NCBI RefSeq assembly: GCF_042242105.1
Contig: NC_092012.1
Coordinates: forward strand, 9,323,970-9,387,969
DNA from: Pempheris klunzingeri
Taxonomy: Eukaryota > Chordata > Actinopteri > Acropomatiformes > Pempheridae
DNA: 64,000 bases
Direction of reading: 5' to 3'
The notes under the pieces were generated by a model. That model searched no databases. It was not told the origin of the DNA and saw only the letters and a program-made list of their open reading frames with translations. Each line of letters begins with the position of its first letter. Positions within the stretch are counted from its first letter, which is position 1. Below are positions 1 through 11,865 of this stretch, piece by piece. The position numbers and the translations under genes were made by a program.

Positions 1-199
1 TCTGATATGGAGACTTTCTGCAACAAGACCAGAACGTCCTCTTGTGCATGCTGCTGTTGTCCTGCCAGCTCTCTTCATCTATTTATCTGTCGTTTTCCTC
101 TGTTTCTTTCTGTTTTATTGTCGTCTTCTCTTTGTCGTGCATGCTGCTGCAGCACTAACTTCCTTTGGATCAATCATCCCAGTTTATGTCAACACCATC

Positions 200-265
200 T
201 CCTCTCCTCTCCTCTCCTCTCCTCTCCTCTCCTCTCCTCTCCTCTCCGCTCCTCTCCTCTCCTCT
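200..265. repeat. (CCTCT)n pyrimidine microsatellite
   Basis: About 13 pentamer units with one interruption. The tract lies directly upstream of the splice acceptor of the 278-334 exon, so it lengthens that exon's polypyrimidine tract. Confidence 0.9.
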
Positions 266-277
266 GTCTCTCTCCAG

Positions 278-932
278 GTTTCTCAGGTGTGCCTGAAGAT
301 CTCCTGCCAGACTTTGATTTGAAGATTATGCCAGGTAGGGGCATGATGCATTCTCCCCCTTACCTGGTTCCTTTTATTCCGACTAACCCTACTGACGACT
401 CTAACACGGGTGTAGGAACCATTTAGATGGTGGTGGTGGGGTATCTCCTGCATGGATGTTTGGTCACAGTCTAAGAAAGAAACTTTATCTGATGAAAGGA
501 CAAAATGATGAGTTTTTCCACCATGATTAATGGTTCCTATGCTGAAGGCTGCGACACTGTCTAACCTGTCTCCGCATTTGTAACTAATGCAACAGGTGTT
601 TGTGATTCAGCTATAATGAGGCTCTGAGTTCAGAGGCGTTTTTAACCCAACGGACTGATCCACACCCGTCAGATTGTGAGCTGGCCGTCGCTCCCACGCA
701 CATGAAAAACAGCTATTATGGTCATTACAGTTATTTATAGTTGTGGTCAGCATGTCATCCCACCTCATTAAGTCACAGCCCAGTCTAAGAAGAATGGATG
801 AATTGTGTGGAAGGAGCTCCCAAAATGACACAGAATGATTCGCTCAACCAGAGTGGTTACTGTAAACATATCTGTGGTTTTAGTGTTGCATCAGTACGTG
901 CTGTCCCAAATCGACTCCCACAGTGCTCTGAA

Positions 933-976
<44 letters not shown>

Positions 977-3900
977 GGGTCATAATGGTCACAAATGTGA
1001 TCACATTACCAGATCATTTGTTTTCACAGCCAAATCTTCAGTATCTTACAGAGCAGCATAAACTGTCCTTTTCCTTCCTGTGGCAAAATCAGGTTTCCTG
1101 TGTGTGTGTGTGTGTGTGTGTTTAGATGGAGAACGCTGTCCTTGGTTTGTACATTGTTAAAGATTTCCTTATCTGCCCTCTCCTTCCCTTTCCTTTCCTT
1201 TGTCCCTATAGACTGATACATGTAGTTTATCTGTTCTGCTTGATGTATCACTCACTTCAACACTCTAATACTCCAACTCGATGTGTAAAATCATCTTTTT
1301 TGTTGTTTTTGTACCTTATATTGGGGTTAAAATTTCATTTGTTCTGATATGTTACGTCCTGAGAAAAACATTTAGGGCCTGAAAAAGGAAAAAGTAAATT
1401 AAAAAAAAAGTTGATAGATGGTTTTTTTTAACAATCCAGCCGTCCGTCACTAGTTGATAGATTTGCTGTTTACAGTGATGCCTCACTGTGTTATACCCCA
1501 TCAAAACATCCTGTTTCTAAAGGAAAGACATTAAGACACATTATGGAAGAAATAAGGGATTTCTCTCTTGTCAAACAAACACTTTAGGACTGTAGCTCCA
1601 ATGTTAAATAGTGAAGCTTGAGAGATTGTTAATAATAAGTAACACTGCTGGTGTTGGCATTAAACACATTAAAGGTTCTCGCTGTTCTAAGTTCACAGCC
1701 TTTCAACAGTTCATTAGTTGTCCAAATTGCGATTAAGTAACTTTCAATCACTTAACTAATCCCTAGTTAACTAATCATTTACTACTACAACCTTTATGCC
1801 CATTTTTCTAGTTATGACTTGCACCTTAATCGTCAATCAATTATGTATTTTTCAACGGTTGTGTTCATCAACAGGGTACTCAAAAATCTTTTGATTTTAA
1901 TATGCATTTTGGTTTAGTCCACATGTAAATCAGATACAGTATATTTATATTGTCAGTGTAAACCTGCAGACTTACTGTACAGAGAGAAAGCAGGGAAAAT
2001 ACTGCAACTGACAGATTATTAGAGAAACTCTAATGATTTCACAGCATTTTCTGGTCTCGGTAGTGGAACTGATAATACGAAAAAAGCTGTAAAAAGCCTT
2101 CTGTGGCTCCGAAGGCAGCTGCGTGACATTGTGTAAATTGCCTTGGTTATATCTGCACCAGATTTTGTCAAGCAAGAAGCATGACTATACTGTGAACTGA
2201 TCAAATCAAACTGTTCCTAATATGTGTTATTTATATGCAGGATTCTGTGTTGTGTGTACTTCCAGAGTGGGTGTTTGTGGCGGCGGTGGCACTGGGCAGT
2301 GTCTTATTCCTGCTGTTAGTTGGGGTTTGTTGGTGTCAGTGTTGCCCTCACTCCTGCTGCTGTTACGTCAGCTGCTGGTGCTGCCCCGACACATGCTGCT
2401 GCCCCAGACACTGTGAGTATAAACACACACAGAGGCGCAGAAGTCAAACTGACACTGTACAAAAGACGCATGCTTTTCTGGAAAGTCTGAATGGGATTGT
2501 GTGTTGCTTTTGTAGTATATGAGGCAGGTAAGGGTATAAAGACGGGCACCTCCACCCCTCAGACACCCGCCTACCCTCCATACTTTGTCTCTGGTGTGCC
2601 GACGATGGTCCCCATCGCCCCTCCCTCCCTAGTGGACAAGATGTCATCCATCCCCCCTTCAGATGGCAGCCTACTCACAGCAGGTGAGGTTTTACTCTTC
2701 ATCAGAGGGTGAATCTGTGTTTTTAGAATTATTGAAAGACCCCAAGTGTTTATTCTAAATGTGGAAAAACTGCCTTTTATCTTTTATCAAATCTTTGACA
2801 TAAAAATGGTGGCATCCAAGTAGTGCTTGGATAGTAGTGTTTCCTATTTTATTTTGCCATATATGAAAATTGTAAATTAAAGTGTGTGTTGTCTTGTGAC
2901 GACAAGACGACAATTTAGCCCAAAACAATAGTAACAGAATAAAATAGTGAAATAGTGAAAACCACCAGTAGAGTCCTCAATCCACAATGTACACGCACAA
3001 AAAGACAAAAAGAAGTTCTCCATGCTGATGGGTCAAGTGTGTATCTGCAGTGCCGATGCATGCTGTAGGGGTTCCCTACTGCGTGCCGTCACCTCAGGAT
3101 CAGGACTCTCTCAGGGTGCTACAGTATGTAGAGAAACAACTGGCTCACTTCAACCCTGCCAGATCCGTCAGCCACCAGTGTAAGCGTCATAAACCCGTAC
3201 TGTGGATTTACTTCTCTGCAAATGCCGTCTCCAATCAATAGACAATGCATGCTGCACTATCTATACAGCTGGTAGTGTCTCCTTGATTTTTTTCCCTCTT
3301 GCTTGTCATGGCATGCCTCTCTGCACAAGCATTCTGCGTATTGAATTTCCTGTAGTCAGATGTGTATAGTTGCAAGTGTGCATGAGTACTTACCTGAAAG
3401 AATATGCTTTACACTTCTCACTCCTACACTTTCTGTAATCTCTTGCAGACATCAACTTTACTCTTCTACAGTGTCTTTGCTATATTTGTTTCTCTTCAAT
3501 TCTGCGCTTCCTTAAAGAGGAGTTTTCTCTTTAATTGCTTTATTTCTCTGTTCTGTTGCTCTTCGTGTATCCATTCTTTCATTTTGACCCGCCCAGCCTG
3601 TAGCCTGTCCGAGCTGAGCTCCCTGCACGAGGGAGAAAGCGGCTTCCGTCAAACATACCGAAACGTCCAGAAGAAAGCTCTGCCCGCCATCCCTGACCAC
3701 GACCCTCAGCCTGAACCCCAACGGTACCGTGACACCCGCAGCCCAGAGCCGCAGCGCTACCGGGACAATCCCCCTTCACCGCAGCGTTATCGCGATGACC
3801 CCGACTCGGAGCCTCGACGCTGCCAGGACGAGCCCCTTCCCCCGCGGCGGTATAGCGACGACCCTCCGTCCTCCTCACAGTCACGCAGACCCGGTCGAAA

Positions 3901-6374
3901 TCAACGGCAGCAGAATCACAGCGAGGAGGAAGACCACAAGAGGTATAGATACTCGTTTGTGAGTAATCACGGGCATTTAAGTAGCCCGGTTTACTTTAAA
4001 TACAGTGTATGCTGTATATGATGTTTAAGCAATCAGCTTACTGGAGAAAGCCAACTGTAACCCATTTTTTTAAGTGCATATGACTCATGAATGGAAATGC
4101 AGATTCTGTATATGTGCATGCACAATATTCACATTCTCGTTTACCTTCCCTTGCATCCTTTTCCCGTGTTACCTCCCTCTCCCTGTTGGCCATCCTTTGG
4201 TCCCGTTCTGCAGGTGGAACCCTCGTTCAGAACACCTGCAGAGAAAGACGTACCGTACCGCAGGGCGAACCGGCTCTCTGGATGAGCTGGAGGAGTTTGC
4301 TGATTCTTACAAGCAGAGAGGAGGCAGAGCGGGGGAGAAAAGGGAAGAAGAAAGGGGGGACTATGAGATGGAGCTTCTGGAGTTCAGTCGATATCCTTCT
4401 TACAGGGATGGTCCACCTCAGCATTATCACAGTGATGACAATGAGCTCGGAGACAACAGCGACCCCGAAGATCCCCCGAGACGAAACAGGAAAAACGCAC
4501 ACAATGTAAGCCCACTTCCGTCACCCAAAAGGAGAGCGGGCACTTGGGACAGCGAGCGTCCCGTTCCACCTCCTCCCAGAGTCAGTCCGCCATCAGCTTC
4601 CTCTCAAGAGAAGGACTACGATGGCACGTTCCTGAGCAGCCTGCTGGAGCGTAAGTCCAAGTTGCGTGGGATCAGCAAGGGGAAGAGTGTAGCCCGGGGA
4701 GAGGAAGATTCAGACACACCCTCAAAGGGCAGCTCGAAAAAGAGCAGCGGGGAATCTAGTCGGCACTGCAGCCGCTCGCCCAGTAGCAGGCCTGAGGCAG
4801 ATTCGCTGCCTCCTTACTCAGACACGGAGCGAAGCAGAACTGACAGGCCATCTCCACGGCCGCAGCCAATAAACACTCGCTCCTCTCAACCCCCTGCCCA
4901 TTCCCTGCCCGGTCGCAGAGAGGAGCCCAGAGACAAGACCCGGAAAGTTGTGAGTTACATTTAAGCCTGTAGATTATTTGTGTACACTGGTAATGCTAAT
5001 TTGAACAGCAACAGCAGTGAGAAGCGTTCATGTAACATCTTTTCTAGGTTATTTGTGTGTAATTGATGAAAATGTTCTGTGGAAAAATAATACCACTAGG
5101 CTAACTACAAATTCTTTAACACTCAGTGTTGTATCCTGCTTTTAAGGGAGTCTGTTAAGGTGTTTCCACCAAAGGAACTTTCCCAAGGGCCCAAGAATCA
5201 GTCGAGGAACTCAGGAACTAAACCTGCATTTTGACTGGAGGACACAGGAATTACATTTAGGTCCAGGTGGCAAAAAGTCCCAGCACTGAGGATAGAACTC
5301 TCTGATGATATAAGAGCTATTAGGCTGAACACCGCTGACTACTCAAACACAGGACCGGCCGCTGCTTCAACTTGTGTACCATAAGAGCAAAACAAAAAAG
5401 TACCAGATGGCTTTAGAATCACGTGTTGGACATAATGTTTAGCAATGTTAAAATAATGTTATGTTGTTGGCAGAGAGAGGGAGCAGCGATGTGACAACAA
5501 AGCGAGAAAAAAGAGATATAAGATTTGATTTGTTGATTGTGTTGGTCTTGTCACAGCTCATGAAGCACTCAGCATGTCGTCTGCTGTGGAGAACGTTTCC
5601 ACACTCCAGGCAACAGTAAACACAAAGATGCAGGATTACTGTGTTGTTTCTATGTGTGTGGAAATTGAGTTTAAAGATCATTTTTTGAGTGATCACGGAT
5701 CTAATTTGTCTAATTTTCATGGCTCTTCAGATGCGGAGGAATGGAGGAAAGGATCTTTTAGTTGCCAGTTTAGTTCCTGAGTTCAGTTCATCTGGTTCCA
5801 AAGTTCTTGGCCAAAAATAATAGTAATAATAATAAACTCTATTCATACAGCACTTTTCAAAACAAAAAAAGGGCTGTGTTTGATGTATTTGAAACTGTGG
5901 CTCACAGTATGAAACTGTAGGCCTACAGTAAGTGTTGTTGTTGTACCTTCGACAGGTCAGGTTCAGATCCTACTACAGTGAAAACTAGGTAGACTCCTCT
6001 GTTCTGTATTCAACTACTCTCCATAACAATCATAACTGGTTGTCTCCTCCCCGACAAACCTGGGTCAAAAAAGGTATTCAACATCAAAGAATGGATTCAG
6101 CAGAATCAGCTTTCAGGGGCTTCAATCAAATCTTCATATGATTTGGGAAAAAAAAGTTGAAATGCAGTTTGTCCCAGGTTCCATTTCACCATAATAACCC
6201 TGTTTGGCTAATGTTTGCTGCCTCTTTACTCTCTCATTCTACTGAAAAAGTGTTGATATTGTGATATTGTGTGTTAACACTCTGCTGTTGTTTTGATTAT
6301 TTACACAGTGTTTTTTTTTATTTTTTATCCTTCATCAGAGCACTCTCCTCAGCAGGGACTCCCTCATCGTCTGA
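278..6374 (+). CDS. Angulin-family receptor, ILDR2-like with LSR-like tail (3' part of gene)
   Basis: Angulins are single-pass Ig-domain receptors that recruit tricellulin to tricellular tight junctions. Seven coding exons are visible: 278-334, 2266-2412, 2516-2683, 3051-3179, 3597-3942, 4214-4949 and 6339-6374 (stop TGA). Phases agree at every junction and give 538 residues; the Ig domain and signal peptide lie left of the window. Order of parts: linker ending IMP; membrane segment starting EWVFV; Cys-rich juxtamembrane stretch (CWCQCCPHSCCCYV); LYEAGK; a DSLRVLQYVEKQLAHFNPAR block; ELSSLHEGESGFRQ; DELEEFADSY; basic/Ser-rich tail; final SRDSLIV. The linker, membrane exon and SSLHE...FRQ block resemble human ILDR2 most, while the C-terminus resembles human LSR (SRESLVV), so I name the family and not the member. 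Oddities: juxtamembrane residues read VSCWCC where relatives have VRCPCC, and exon 3597-3942 carries an internal peptide repeat. Confidence 0.88.
936..973. repeat. (TG)n microsatellite
   Basis: Uninterrupted TG dinucleotide run in the intron between exons 278-334 and 2266-2412. A shorter TG run follows at about 1099-1121. Nothing else recognisable was seen in the rest of this intron. Confidence 0.95.
5156..5815. mobile_element. MITE-like element in the last intron of the angulin gene
   Basis: The left end (GGTGTTTCCACCAAAGGAAC, then GGGCCC and AAAAAGTCCC) and the right end (AGTTCCTGAG ... GGTTCCAAAG) look like degraded inverted ends of a non-autonomous DNA element that I recall as widespread in percomorph genomes. 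Identification is from memory of the consensus. The edges are approximate and the middle part is unassigned. Confidence 0.5.
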
Positions 6375-7009
6375 TCGACTGAAAGCCACACAGACTGAGC
6401 ACTTAACTCTTCGGAGTCTCGGACCGCCCGTCGGCGTCAAAGACACAAACACAAAGAAAGCAAGCTAAACAGTTTTAATGGGAAACACAAAGGTAAAATG
6501 AAGTAGTAAAAAACGGCCATTTTACCCCAAGACTCTGGAGGGTTAAAGGGGACTCTAGGGGAACAACATGCCGGCCGATGGAAGACGACAGAAATGACTT
6601 TGCAAAGCTCAGCTGACCGTGAATGACGGCTGAATGAAGACATGGAAAAGAGACACGCTTTTACTATCGTTTCTGCCTGTGACATTGCTGAATGATGAGG
6701 TCACCACTGTTCAGTTTCTGTCACCGGCTGCCTCGTTCGTATCTCAGCCGGACGAACGCTGAACTAATGCGGGCTGGTTGTCTGACCTGGACGGTCTCTC
6801 CCTAGCAGGACGCTGATCATCTCCCCTCATCCCTTTTACGCCTCCAGCACAATAAGTGCATTCATTTCCATTTGATGAGGTATCTGCATTCAAAAAGGAG
6901 TTGTGTGACAACACTATTATTGTGAAGGACATACTGTAGCTTCAGTTGTTTGACAATACACACACTGTGCCATTCAGTAACGTATTCAGGGACTAAAGCA
7001 CCTAATCCA

Positions 7010-7400
7010 GGCGGCATTTGCAATGAGATCTAAATGTTAGCTAAAGCTGGAAGCAGTAACCAACATTACCAAATGTTGACGCGTTCAACAAGTCCAGCTG
7101 ACTTTTGCTCAACTCCTAAGGAATTACAGAGGGAGTAGACAAAATAATGTAAACAGCCCCTAGAAAAGGACAGTAGCCATCACCCAACTCTGCGCTTCCC
7201 CGCTGTAGCATCTTTCAGCTCATTGTTTTGGTTTTGCAGCTTGCAACTTAACTGCTTGGGCTCACTTTCACAGCTTTCATCAACCCTGTTTCCAGTAGCA
7301 GCAAGGAGCTGTGCACTAGACACAGGTAGCCACTAGCTGGTGAACAGAGCTGTGCATTTAGCAGCTAAAGAGACAGATGGTGGAGATCAAAACAGAGCCA
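7010..7400. repeat. Dispersed teleost repeat
   Basis: The stretch CTAGCTGGTGAACAGAG ... GCATTTAGCAGCTAAAGAG ... GGTGGAGATCAAAACAGAGC matches a high-copy teleost repeat as I remember it. The family class is not known to me and the boundaries are approximate. Confidence 0.45.
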
Positions 7401-8376
7401 AAAGGAGCTGCTGTTTGCAAAACACAGCAACTTTATGAGGCGATACTATGCCAGTATGTTTACAGTGTCTTCTACTGTTGCCATGTGGCCAAAAAGTCAA
7501 TTCATGTGGCTGAAGTGACTCAGTTGTACATGCAAACGAGCTGGGTAATATATGGTTCTATGTGGTATGTAGCAGCATGCATCAGCTCGAAAAGAAGTCT
7601 GGCAATAGATTAGATCTTTATTAGTTTATATTTTCAAAATTTAAAAAGTCGGAAATTCATTTGATAGGTCATCAGGAGTCCTTTTGAAATTCAGGACATT
7701 GTGCAGTATGTGCCAAACACAGGAAGCTACATTGACAAAGTAGCAATAACGCAGAATGGCCTCTGACTACTTCTAGTTACAGTCTTCATTCATGAAGCAG
7801 TAACACTATTTTGTCTCCACCTTGAATGTCAGTGGAGCTTTTCTACTAAAACATATTAGTTTGCACGCAGTAACCATTTTCTCCACGGGACTAAAATTTT
7901 TCATTTTTGTAAGCACTACGGCATTGCACTGGCAGTGGCCTTTAAAAGCTTTTTGTACCATGGTATGAAGACATTTTTATATGTAAACTCGACCTATTTA
8001 TGTGTGCGCTGTAATATGATCGTTGTAATTTGTAAATGATTGTTTGTCTAAGCTTTCCAGTGTGGCTATGTACATAAGATGGAGTGTGTTTGATTCGATT
8101 CCTGTAATTCAGCCTTTTTTTTTTTTTATCTCTGCTGAGTCAACAGCTAAACCAACACCCTCAAGTGTTGTCAGCACACACACAGACATATACAAAACAC
8201 ACATTAGCCTACTGATTTGTGGACTTCTATCAGTCTTATTGCTTTTTTTTGTTCTAACATTTCACCATACAGGGTTTCATTATTGACATCTCCATTTTGG
8301 GTCAGCTCGTCTTGAGAGAAGCCTTATGTCAGTGTTTAGTTTTCTTCCATTGTGTTTTCCGCTGTCTGGTACTGAC

Positions 8377-8380
<4 letters not shown>

Positions 8381-8428
<48 letters not shown>
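8381..8428. repeat. Compound (TG)n(AG)n microsatellite
   Basis: A TG run passes directly into a GA/AG run, in the intergenic region downstream of the first angulin gene. Confidence 0.95.
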
Positions 8429-9402
8429 TGACTCTTTACTTTTCTGTAAAGGAGACAATGTGTAATTGACTATGACTCATGCCTTTGTTCATTGTTGTAA
8501 TCACAGACCGTCTGTCTTTACTACACAGCTGTGTCAAAACTGTGTCGTTTTGTCATCCACATAAATGATTTGTAACAAAAAGTTCCGTCCATAGTTTTAT
8601 TGAACTGGCATTCGACTTTTCATGAGCCAAGAAAATCAACCCAATGAGGTTTTTAATACTTTATTTAGGCTTTACAGTATAAAGGAGGACTTGATCATTT
8701 GAATTTCATGAACAAAATGGTACATAAATAATACTTCTGTTTGAGACAGTAATTGCAGGACTTTTACTTTTAATTAAGTAAATTAAAATTTACTTTGTGG
8801 TATCACTTCTTTTACCTCAGTCACAGATTTTAAGTCCTTCTTTCACCAGAACAACGATGAGATAACAGAACTGCAAGAGGAATACTTTTTCTAACGTTCA
8901 CATGGAGAAAAGGCCTCATTCATTTGGCCTTTATGTGTTGTCCTACCTGAGTCTGAACACATATACTGTATGTTTGTGATGGGAGGGACCGCCTAAGACA
9001 GTGACCACTCGCAGCTCGAGAGTATGTTAGGAATGCTGTTGAGCAACTCCCTCCTGGGCTTCACAGAGCCGTCAGCAGGGAGACATGACATCACCACACG
9101 CTGGAGGGCAAAATGTTTGTTTGTGCTCCTCTTCCTGGTTTCACCAGGAAGCTCACCTGAAAAAATGTGATCCCAGGTGCCCCTGTGCACCAATCAGCGC
9201 TTAGCAAAAATTAGAGTCAAAATCTGATGACGTTTGGTGCGTTGTTGTTGGTCAAATCTGATCAAACCACACAAAAGCACTCCAGATGAAACAAATGAAG
9301 TTTTTAAGTGCTAAACTGTTAATAAATAACACCTAGTAATTTTACTTATTTAGTCATGTTTAATGTTGTAAATAAATATTTGACATCTGAGCCTTTGATA
9401 CA

Positions 9403-9750
9403 GTGGTGGAAGTAGTACTCAAGTGTTTTAGGCAAGTATAAGTAGAAAATACCACAGTTACAAGTAAAAGTCATGCATTCAACATCTTTGCTTAAATATT
9501 AGCATCATTACGAACTCATTGTGCAGAATGACTCATTTAATAAGCCAGAGTGTTGTAATGATATAGTATTTTTTTCATATAAGTGGATTATTGATGTGTA
9601 TGAAGCACTTTAATGTTGCAGCTGGTAAAAGTGAGGCTAATCTGAACTACTTTATATACTGCCAGGTAGATCCATCTATAATAAAGCATTGCGCTTAATT
9701 TGTTGATTATATTTTGTGTTGATAATCTGCAATGTAACTATTAGGCCTAG
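9403..9750 (+). mobile_element. Dispersed percomorph repeat (GTGGAAGTAGTACTCA family)
   Basis: Starts CAGTGGTGGAAGTAGTACTC, continues with TACAAGTAAAAGTCATGCATTC, GTGCAGAATG, TTAATGTTGCAGCTGGTA and AACTACTTTATATACTGCC. This order matches a very abundant non-autonomous element of spiny-rayed fishes as I recall it. A second, reverse-oriented fragment lies at 57797-57965. Confidence 0.7.
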
Positions 9751-11469
9751 ATGTCAGGTCAATATTTATAAGATTGAAATCAGTGCAGCTTCTTCTTACC
9801 TGATATATAAACCTGTGCAACACTGAAACGTGCAGTCGGATAGCAAACACACTCCCTTAGGTATGTTAAAACTAACATTTCTTTGACTGATCCGTGTTGA
9901 TGTTTTTGTGACAGTCAAACACATAAAGATGGTGCTGCCATAATATGGAGTGATAAAGTGTTTGCGCTTCAAGGCCTCAGGACAAGGACGGGATAAAAAG
10001 GCAGCACAAGTAGGAAACGCAGAGCGGATCTTGGCAGGATTTTCCAGGAAAACAAACTACAAGAAAAATGCTCTGAAGAGCTGCAGGTGCTGAGTGGGTT
10101 TGCTCAGAGGGAAAACAAGCTTTGACAATTTGAAGTACTCGCAAAGCACTTCAGCACAATACACAAAAGTCGTCCCATTCATATGCAGATGGTCCCAGAC
10201 GTTTATGACAGAGGACGTGTTCAAAAAGCGTCTGTCCTCCAGGAAACAAACAGCTTGGTTTTGTAGTTTAACTGTAGAGAACTTAAGGAGTGAAACTTAA
10301 ACAGAAATCACACAATAATGATGATCCAGCTTTGGTGAAAACAAGTTTAGGCTGACATCTAGTGGATTTACTCCAGAGTTACATCTGACTTCTGCTGTGT
10401 CTGATAGTAACAAAGGAGAAAATTAAAAAAGCATATTCCTATATTCAAACAAATATTCTATTTACATTATAATTTCCTAATGTTGACATATTTATATACT
10501 TGCACATTTTAAGTATGTGAATGTGTAAATGTGAAGCTGACCTGTGTGCATTTCCTGTCTGAATATTGTATCTAACATAAGTGTAATACAACTGAGAAAC
10601 CCTCTGGGTTTATTTTGAGTCATTTTTGCCTTCGTATAATGCTTTAATGTCCTTACTCCACCTGAATGGTCTTTTTTTTTTGTTTTAGCGCAAACTATAG
10701 CTGCCAGGAGCTGACAATACATGGACAAACAATTCTATAATGTGATTACAGATTAATTTAAGGTTGTAAGAAATGTAGTTTATACTCACAAACAGAGCAG
10801 AAAATGCGATTCATACAACTATAATACAGTTTATTTACATGCAAAGTGTTTCATCCCAACTCATCATTGAAAGCCTGTGTATGCCACTATAGAATATTAA
10901 TAATTCAAAGTACTCGCTGTAAGTATTCACAGCACCTACACCTCAGCTTGTCTCTACATCATTTCAGTATTTATTATAACTTTCATAATTAGGACTGATG
11001 TCACTGGATTTTGATTCATGAGCCTGACCTTGAATTTTAAATGTAGCCAAAAACATCAGATAAAAGTAAACTCAGTAGACACGAATGTTCTCAGTTTAAA
11101 TGATAATCAGAATAACCAATTCACTTATGATCAACTGATTGAAGTAATCTATTTATGCATGCTACATTAGCATCACTGCTGTCTGGGGGGGATTTCTGCG
11201 CACCTGTCTACGTCACAGCTCAGGATGAGTTCACCTGTTTCGGGGTGTGGCCTCAGGTACAGACCGTCCAGGCAAACACACGGGACCAAGAGACCGGCAG
11301 TCGTGTTTAGGTTCAGGTTGGGGGAGAAAAACGAATTTAAAAAATCAGATAGTCGTTTGTTTTTCTTTTCTTTTTATTTCTCTCTCCTTTGCTTCTTTTT
11401 GAGGAGATTTGTTTCCCACTTCTTGTTCGCAGCTGGAGGCTTTTTTTTTTTTTTTTAACTTAATCCATC

Positions 11470-11825
11470 ATGAGGACGCTGTTACCTGGTGCGATCCTCC
11501 TGCTGTCGCTCCTGAAAGGTAATTTCCATTTCTTTACATATCGGCCTCAAGTTGTTTTAAAACAAGTCGACGGAACCCGTTGAATACATTAAAAGTTGTT
11601 TTTTCCCCCCCAAATTTCGACAGGAACGAACTAAAGTGAATCAATCAGGGGGTATCGGTCACGTGACGGTCTGTGTTCATTGGACACAAAGATGTTTATC
11701 ATTTTCAGTCGGCCTTAAGTCTGCTAGGATGAGACTAACAAAGGATGTTTTTATTATTATTAAAACAGTTTTTATTACTATTATTATTTAATTTGGATAA
11801 GTCATCCAATGCCACCTGCTTATAA

Positions 11826-11865
<40 letters not shown>

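Larger units (their letters stand above)
6375..11469. other. Intergenic region between the two angulin genes, with repeats
   Basis: About 5.1 kb holding the 3' UTR of the upstream gene and the promoter side of ildr1. I see no coding exon. It contains dispersed repeats near 7010-7400 and 9403-9750 and a TG/GA microsatellite at 8381-8428. A CACCTG E-box pair and TACGTCAC lie at about 11199-11236, a few hundred bases upstream of the ildr1 start codon. No convincing poly(A) signal for the upstream gene could be fixed. Confidence 0.6.
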
